NCBI GenBank assembly: GCA_963402885.1
Contig: OY727096.1
Coordinates: 3,782,001-3,846,000, forward strand
Direction: 5' to 3'
Source: Antedon bifida
Taxonomy: Eukaryota; Echinodermata; Crinoidea; Comatulida; Antedonidae
Length of the DNA stretch: 64,000 nucleotides
A program made the translations under genes and the position numbers. Below the pieces are notes generated by a model. That model worked only from the letters and a program-made list of their open reading frames with translations, was not told the origin of the DNA and ran no database searches. Positions 51,401 to 60,400 of the stretch are shown here, in pieces. The number at the start of each line of letters is the position of its first letter. Within the stretch, counting starts at the first letter, position 1.

Positions 51401-54400
51401 AGGCATGACATTAATCACGGCATAATTGTTGAGTTTCTCGACTTTTCAATCAATATACTTGATCGTCCTTAGGAGTGAGATTTCATACCTGATGTGACAT
51501 CATCTTGTAACAGCTTATGCAAGAGGGCATGCTTCTGATTGCTTTCGCACACATTAGTATCCGGACTTGCATTTGAACTGTCTCCACTAGTTCCAGTATT
51601 TCTTGCCTGCGAGTTTTCCATAGGTTTATCCGTGTCCTTGCCTTGAAAGCCGTTTGCTGATTCATGGAACACCGGGTAGGCCTGGTTGTCCTCTCGGTGT
51701 ATGCCAGAGTTAAGCAGTGATGACAGTGCGGTCTTTGGTTCACTCCAGTTCATCTTATTGGGAACAGGTGTTCCTGATAATGCTAGCTTGCTGTTTTCAC
51801 CATCTCCATTCCTTTAAAAATGAACAAAAAAAATTAAATAAAATACATTTTGGAAATACTCCGAATGTTTTACAATTTTTGAAGTAGTTTAAATCAGCAT
51901 CTGGTTTTACAGATTTCTTTAAAAATGAAAAAAAAAAAAAAATTAAATAAAATACATTTTGGAAATACGCCGAATGTTTTACAATTATTTAAGTAGTTTA
52001 TATCAGCCTTTGCTTTTACGGATTTTTTCCAGAGCTTTTCCAAATTTCGTAAGTCGATTGATTTTCAAAATGTATTTTATTTAATTTTTTTATTTTTTTA
52101 TTTTATACTAAACACAATTAAAAAGTCGTTATCAATGATAGCATGATGTAAAAAAAATACAACAATTTGCCATAGTTCGTATACAGGTTTATATAAGCAG
52201 TATCACTTTCAAAGTTTTTGGAGCAACCAATTAAACTTCACAATTCAATTTAATAAATAAACTGTACCTCATAATATTATGCTTAGAAAATATATAATCA
52301 ATTTCTCCAGGGTTTTTCTTTCGTATTAGCTTGCTTGTTGACCAAAGACATACAAAGGAATTACTATGAAGAGAGTAACGATACATCTTACTTTCACTTG
52401 TTCCTTGCTTAATAGCTGCAACGAAAAAGAAAAACAAATTACATTACAACTTATAATAACCCAGTTTCAATAGTATCCAAGCCTATTAACTTAAATTGAG
52501 TCTGACATTTTGAAATTCATTGTTTGCACATTAAGCAGGAAAAGACTAAAGTTATGTGCCAAAATATGGTAGTGATATACCCAAATATGGTAGTGTATAT
52601 GACATCATCATGTCCATATATAGGCACATCAGATAAAGATAGTGTAGACAGAGCTTTAGGATTGGTTTCATCTAAGATTAGGCACTGGGAAATCCCAGTA
52701 CTTCCAGAGTTCCCTGGGTGCTGTTTTAAAATTTAGGTTGGGTGGAAGAAGGTGGGAGTCCCAGCACAGTTGCATCCATTCTAACAGTCAAATTTATGTT
52801 ATTACGTTGTATATATTTCCTTGGAAATAATGACAATGAATATATATGTTGTAAATTTAGATGGTTGCATGAAGATGGCCCTCTATCATATTTCAGATAT
52901 ATATGCAATATAAAAATAGATGTACCTTCTTCAAAATGATTTCTAACTAGCTCTCGGTCGGCCACTAGACAAAGGTCAAAGAAGTTTTTGCCGACCAGTT
53001 GATCCTTGGTATAATGCGGCGGTTGGAGCCCTTCGACATCCGCCATTAAAATGTTCCCATTTAAATCGTGATTTGTTGTAAACATTTCGTTGCTAGGCCG
53101 TACAGTGTTCATTTCATCCATTGTCATCCTTCTTGCTATGCAAAATAAATGTGATGGTTGATCTGTAGGAATAAACAAGAAAAACTATACAGAATAGGAA
53201 GCTTTAACACAGTATTTGCTGAGATATAAATACTCTTTACACATTGAGGGTGTATCAGTGTCATATTGGCTGCATAATGTATAAAGCAGGTCCCGTTCCA
53301 CAGCACCATGTTGACAAATAATGGAATCCAATCAAACGTAAATCCAACATGAAACCCATGCAAACAGACAGTCATGTGAAGTCCCCAGGGTCCAGATTAG
53401 ACTTTGAATATTTGTTGTTCAATATCAACTACACAGTATTAACAAAATGGTTTAAACACGATATCATATCAATAATAATCACAAGTAAATTGTGTTTGTT
53501 TACACAGATGTATTGTACAAGATTTGATTTTATCAATATTTTTGATTAAAGGTAAAAGATTAATAGGCAAACTATATTTAGATTTTAGTTATAAAACCAT
53601 TTTATTTTAATTATTTTAGGCAAATATACAATATAACCCCTTCTTTGGGACAATAAAATTCAAGGGACCCCTTCTTTGGGACATTAATATTCAAGGGACC
53701 CCTTCTTTGGGACACTAATATTCAATGGACCCCTTTTTTGGGACACCTGTATTCAGGGGGACACTTTCCTGTGAATCAAATACAGGGAGAAATGTATGTT
53801 TTTATCACTATTGCCCCCATGTTGTATGTACTTCATCTATGAGCAATTTCATTAGTAATATGGTGTATTAATATTTATTATATATTTTCACTGCACCTGT
53901 GTTGGACGATCCAGTGTCATCGTTCTTCAATGAAGTCCTGACCATAGCCGAACACTTCATTTTGATATACCTTGCCTCGTGTACATCCGTCTCATCTGCT
54001 GATTTCGTTTTCATACGCAGCTCGAAGGATGTATGGTTTCTCTTGTTACCCATCCATGAGCTGTAATTCGCTGTAAATATGAAAAAGATTTTTGTTTTAT
54101 TTCAGTACATGTGTTGAGCTAAAGCTCTGTCTACACTATCAAACTTTATGTTCCAAAAAAATGTGATGTGCCAATATATGGACATATCACTACCATATTT
54201 GGACATATCACTACCATATTTGGGCATATCACTACCATATTTGGGTATATCACACTAGTGTAGACAGAGCTTAAAGGTTTGAGGGGTGAAGCAGAGACAC
54301 GATGAGGCATTTCAGTACTCGTCATATTCCCATCAGATTCTCGGTAATGTATCTCATGTTGTGCAGTCTTTAACTTGACAATCAGAGCTCAAAATTTAAC

Positions 54401-57400
54401 CCAGAAAACTAGCATGATTATTTATAATTTTAATTATTTAGTTAATTTAAAGACTAGTAATGGTTGCAATTTTGAAAAAAATAGTCACTTTTTAGTCATA
54501 CCAAAAGTGTGCAAGGCTTGGATTGTTCATTTTAACAACTAGCGAAAGTTTGCTAGAGGATAAAAAAAGTACATTTTTAGCCCAATTGACAATAATCCTT
54601 ATTAAATTAACTACTGTAAACTATAAAATATATATTAAAAATAAAATTAAATATAATGGACGCAATAGTAAAAGGTTGAATTTGTTTCTTTGTTGTTAGT
54701 CAACATTGCATAGCAATAACAATTTGGCTAAAGTAAAAAATAAATCAAAATATGCAGCGAAAGAATAGGTTTATGTTGATATGCAAGGCCGAGCATTTCA
54801 CAATGAGATTGTACAACACAGAGTTGTCTAGGGATTTCAAATTTGCTGCTAATCATCCCTAGGAGTCTCAACTACTCCATCGAGATATCAAATTACAACT
54901 AGAGAAGTCAACTCCAACACTATCACAGCCTTAAAAAGCGTTCTACCATGGAAAAAACACCAACGATATGACTACATCCTCCATAAGGCAATCCGATATG
55001 CCAGTTCGAAGTCACGCCCACTACTTAGTCACGAACGGAAAAGCATTCCGAGGCGTGTAAACTGGACACTGGACAACCGTCCCAATGTTGGTACATGACA
55101 GCATTAAGTTTTTTATTTATTTAACAATTTCGCCATTTCCTATTTTGGTGTATATATACACTACATAATAATTAAAGATATATTGTTCACCTAAACAATT
55201 TATTTTTTAAAATTTTTTGTTGAATACATGTCATTTTAATGTCACGTAATAGTTCACTTTGACCAAAAACTGGATCGGAAAAAAATGTAATTTTGTGTCA
55301 CACAATGGTTTTTGGTTAAAATTTTCATTTTGTTTGTCTTTTTATAAGTGAAATAATTAATTTTTGGGGTTTTTTTTTTAAAGAAGTGAATAACTAATAT
55401 TCAAACTGCAAAATGGCCTATTTAAAGTCTGATTTTATTAATCTTAATTTTTTCATGTTTTTGGGGGACAATACATCTCTTTTTTTGCCTAAAAGATATA
55501 TAATGTGCTACTTACTGAGTGGTAAAAGACTCCTGAAATGTTGGTGATCTGATTGGGCAATCAAGCTGAATACATTTATTCCCATTAAATCATCCTTCAA
55601 ATAAGCAAACAATATATGATTACAACAACTAATAATAGATCAATTAATTGGTTAGATGTTTGCCCTACTCTGACATTGTAATGTATATTTAATACAACAC
55701 TTAGCAATTCTTAGTGGGAGCAAGGATATCTAACAAAAGGATGCTGAGCGCCGGAGATCAAAGGGTTTATCTGTGGCTGCGACACGATTACAGTAGTTCC
55801 ACGCCCGCTGCAGAGAATATACATAGTACAGTACTTTGGTATTTGTCGCAGCCAGACATAGACCATATCTTGGCTCAGTGTCCTGTTGTTAGATTGCCTT
55901 GGTGGGAGAAGGGCATATGATTCTAGGCAGTGATGTAGCTTCGAATTCGTAAAAATATTTTGGCACACATGGTGTGTCATACCTATAATTTAGTTGAATT
56001 TAAACAAAATATCAGTAAGCCTGCTTGTGGTGCTGGAGTAAAAATAATTTGTGGAAAGTCCAGAGATACTTATACTTATCAATACTTTTTAATTTTATTT
56101 TCCTTAATATTTAAAATTCAGTAAATTTTGATTTAAAGATTTGCAGATTGTTCATTTTGGTAATTTTACACATTCGGAAATATAGATTTATGTATGCAGT
56201 TGAATATGTAAGTAGGAATTGATGTTAGGCCTACTGTATAATTATCTGCAACCGTCAAAGTCAAGAGCCACATCAAACCAGAATGTAATGAACATACACA
56301 AATAATACAGAAGGAATTATATATGGAATGCAGTATTATATAATTCAACATATAGTAGTATTTTAATTACAAAAAAAAGGTATTTGGAAATTTGAGAGAA
56401 TCTGATTATGATTATGAAGAGTTATTGTTATTAACAAGTTTTTGTAAACCTGCTGAAAAGAGAAATGTTACTTTTTATATTTTTTTTTATCTTTCGTGTA
56501 CCTTGGCGTACCCGAAATCGCAGACTTTTTAATCCTCCTTTTGATCATATCAATGTAACTAACAGAGGTTTATTCAAGCGATGCCTATAATAAATTCTTT
56601 GTTTTTTGTGGGTATGATATTTTTTTTGACTTTTTAAATATTTTTAAGTCTAAAATTGTGAACACGTTTTAAATATTTTGTCATTTTTGTATATTGTTTC
56701 AGTGTTTTGTGTTAATTTTTAGTGGTTTTCATGTCTGTCAGTTGATTTAAAATGTAATGTAAAACCAATTTAAATACTAAACAGTTAATCTTATGAATAC
56801 CTACAATATATTTTTCATAATTTAAAGATTAATTTCAAATGAACATTAAATATTATAATAATATTGCATCAGAACTATCGGAAATCTAATTTAGCCATAT
56901 GGTTGTGTTGTTGGATTCTCATCTGCATGTCATATTTTACCCTTATAAATCTAATTCATCAGCCATTTCACCGACGACAAAGATTCTATTCCCGGCAAGG
57001 CAATTAACTGGATGAACAGAACATCCCCAATGTATCAGGTATTCATAGTACCATGCCTATAATGCATACTGTAGTACAGTGTAAAGATTGCAGTGAAATT
57101 GAATTATTACCGACTCTGGGGAAATACTGAGATAGCAGCAGATGATTAGGACTTGTAAGTAATACGAAAGCTGGTGTAAGCAAACAATACTATGTGTGAA
57201 CATAAACCTTATGATAAGAATTAACGATTACTGCTTATTATATACTAATTATTAATAATACTCTGTTAGATAATTTCAAAATTATTCATTGAAAAAAAAT
57301 AAAAAGAATACATAGCTCTAAATCAAGGTTTGATTAAATATGAATTAAAAATAAAATAAACTTTAATTACAAAGTACATATTTTAGGCTCACATGCGAGG

Positions 57401-60400
57401 TAATTCCGCGATTGATTGTAAAATCAAAATGGTATTTCTATCAAAACATTTCAATCTTCTATCAACTAAAGCCGAAGTATAGTCATGTTATAGAACCATT
57501 CTACAGTTACATTAGTCTTTCTTCATCTATGAATGGATGTTCTGCTGAAGTGGGAACACTAATTGATCATACCCAGTACCGGCTTAGGGAGTGGACTAGA
57601 AAGAGTTACAAATCTGGCACTAGGTCAGGATTGGAAGGCAAGCATGTTAACTACCAAGATACAGCTCCACTACTACTTTGTCTCCAAACTACATTATTTA
57701 TAATCATTTAAACCAACTAGTGGTTTCTGATTGAATGTAAACTGGTGTGACCTTTAAAGATAGAAGCTCACCTGAGTTGATGTCAAATATGAGGAGACAT
57801 TTTCCGTGATGAAGTCAACCTTTCCTTGGCTATTCACAACGAAGAGAAAACCATCCAATGCCTATGTAGTAAACATAATGTTGTTAGATAATGATTAAAA
57901 AACTTGCCAAAGAATACTCACTTAGAAACATCATTTATATTCCTCTTTGTGAAATAAAAGAGGCTTGCTTAATTAACTGTACATGGCTAATTAACTGTAC
58001 ATGGCTAATAACTGTAACAGCACAGTGGTTTAATTTATTAACTGGTTACTATAATTGGTCAGTAACTGTGATGTAATTTGTACTTTATAATAAGTAATTG
58101 AAAATAATTCTCGGGTGGGACTCGAACTCACAACCTCCAGATCACTAGCCTGGCGTTCTTACCTCTGGACCACTGATCTTGTGCTGAAGGCTTGGGGTTA
58201 GATTCAAGCCCAAGGAAGCAACGGGTACTGCACCAACAGGTACATTTACGCAAGTACTCTCAATGTACTTAGTATAAAGTACAAATTACATCAGAGTAGG
58301 GCAAAACATCTGACCAATTACTCAACACCCGGACGCAAAGCTATTCCACAGTAGTTACAAACAATTACAATCCTGCTGGTTACTATAAATACAGGAACTC
58401 TTACTTTTGGGGACAAACCAGGGGACAACCTATTCGAGGGACACCTCTATATGGGGGACAGCCCTATACGAGGGACACTTGGCGATAGGTTGTACCTCTT
58501 ACCTCTAATAAAACTGGTCCAAGTTTGTCTTTAGCTATTACACCTGGATTACTTGAAGATACGTGATCATGTTGAATGCCCACTGATGGATCTGAAGCTA
58601 TAACAAGAAACAACCTTAGTACTGTGAAGTGTCAGTTGAAAATCGAGGTTTAATACCTCCATGTTTTTAGAAGAATAGATATATTTATTTTATTTTAATA
58701 TCATAAGCAAAGAGGTAAAAGGATAACAATAATATAAAACAAAACCACAGCAGATGAGACAGGAAAGATTCCTTGTAAAGTATGTAACTACAATTTATTT
58801 CAGGTCTCTGTTATTATCTAAAGGTCTCTCATTTATTTCCAAGTTATTTAAAAGCTTTCTTTAGTCTAATATTAACCTCCGATAACCTAACAATGTTTAA
58901 AAATACTACTACAGTTTAAAACTTTTTGAAGATTTAAACTAGCGCTTACTACAGTATATAATACACCTTTTTGAAGATTTAACCTAACCCTTTAAAAAGT
59001 TTTTAAATTAATTATGAATGTATTGAAACCTAAAGTGATTTGATTTTAAGAGTACAGTACAGTAAACAATATCATTAAAAAAGTTTTGAAAAATTTGTCT
59101 TTTTCTGAATCAATGTTTTCTTCAGAGATGTAATATTTTTTTTGCAATATACATTGCCGTGGGCACCTATAGTTACAAATCCGTCAGTCATAGCCATCAC
59201 GTTTGGCTGCTTTTACAATAATACCTCTAGTGACATCGAGCTGTCCATTCACTGACACGATTTATGTATCATGTCGTTACCCAATCAGATTTACACAGCT
59301 ACTATAACAATGTGGAGTTCTTCAATAATTCCTAACACCAATGATGTATTACTTTACGCTTACATCTTTTTCCTATCCAATTCTTAATTCTCTACTAAGC
59401 ATTACCTGTGGTGGGTACAAATAGGACACTGACCAATGAGAAGGTGTTGATCACTCGAGTTGTATTCCCTACCATTACGCATGGGAATCCATGTTTTACT
59501 ATTAGCCTTTACAAAGTTTATTGGCCGGTTTCCTGATTGAGTTTGCGTTGACTCATGTGGGTGGCAATGCTAGGATGATGTTGGTCATAGGGACCGAAGT
59601 GGGTATAGGAGCTTTGTGATTGGTGCAGATCTATAGCTTATCATAAACCAAGGCCTAAGGATTACGATACCTGGATGCGTAAATTACGGGTTAAAAAAGG
59701 GAAATCGGACTTAATGAAAACGAGCAGGGTAGTAGCTTACTGTAGGTCAAAATCACTGGCTATTTACTAAATTAATTCAAAGATTGCTTTACTATTATAA
59801 CTCTTTCAGTTTTACTTTAAATCTTGGATTTCCTTTATTTTTGTATTCATATGTTTAAAACATCTTTACAAAATAAATGTACAGTAGAAGGGTGGTTCGT
59901 AAAATTGTAAAAAAGTCTTGGAGGTTTGTATGATCAATAGTGTTTTTGCTATTGGGACTTTTCGATTATAAAACCTTTTCCACAATTGGCATATAGTAGT
60001 AATAGCAACTTTAATGACATCTGTGATAATTGCATATTTGGTCGAAATAAGTATAAAATAATAACAGTATTTGGAATTGTATAACAGTTATTGGAAAATT
60101 CTCTATATTAAAAAGGTTGAGTGGTCTTAAGTTGTCAACACCTTAAGCTCTGTCTACACTATCAAATTTTATACTGACAAAAAAAATGATGTGCCCATAT
60201 ATGGACATGATGATGTCATATCACTACTATATTTGGGCATATTACCATATTTGGGCACATCACACTTTTTTGTAAAACTAATTTGATAGTGTAGACAGAG
60301 CTTTAGGCTGTCTAACAACCAACTTCTACTCAGCAACACAATATCCCAGAATGCAATACCTTGCTGCTGCTTTTGTTGTTTAATGCCTTTGACAACCTCC

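Noticed and set aside
58095..58178. Threonine-type tRNA gene on the minus strand
   Set aside because: A- and B-boxes and an anticodon-like stem exist, but the acceptor stem does not pair and the T-stem has a mismatch; a SINE head is more likely.
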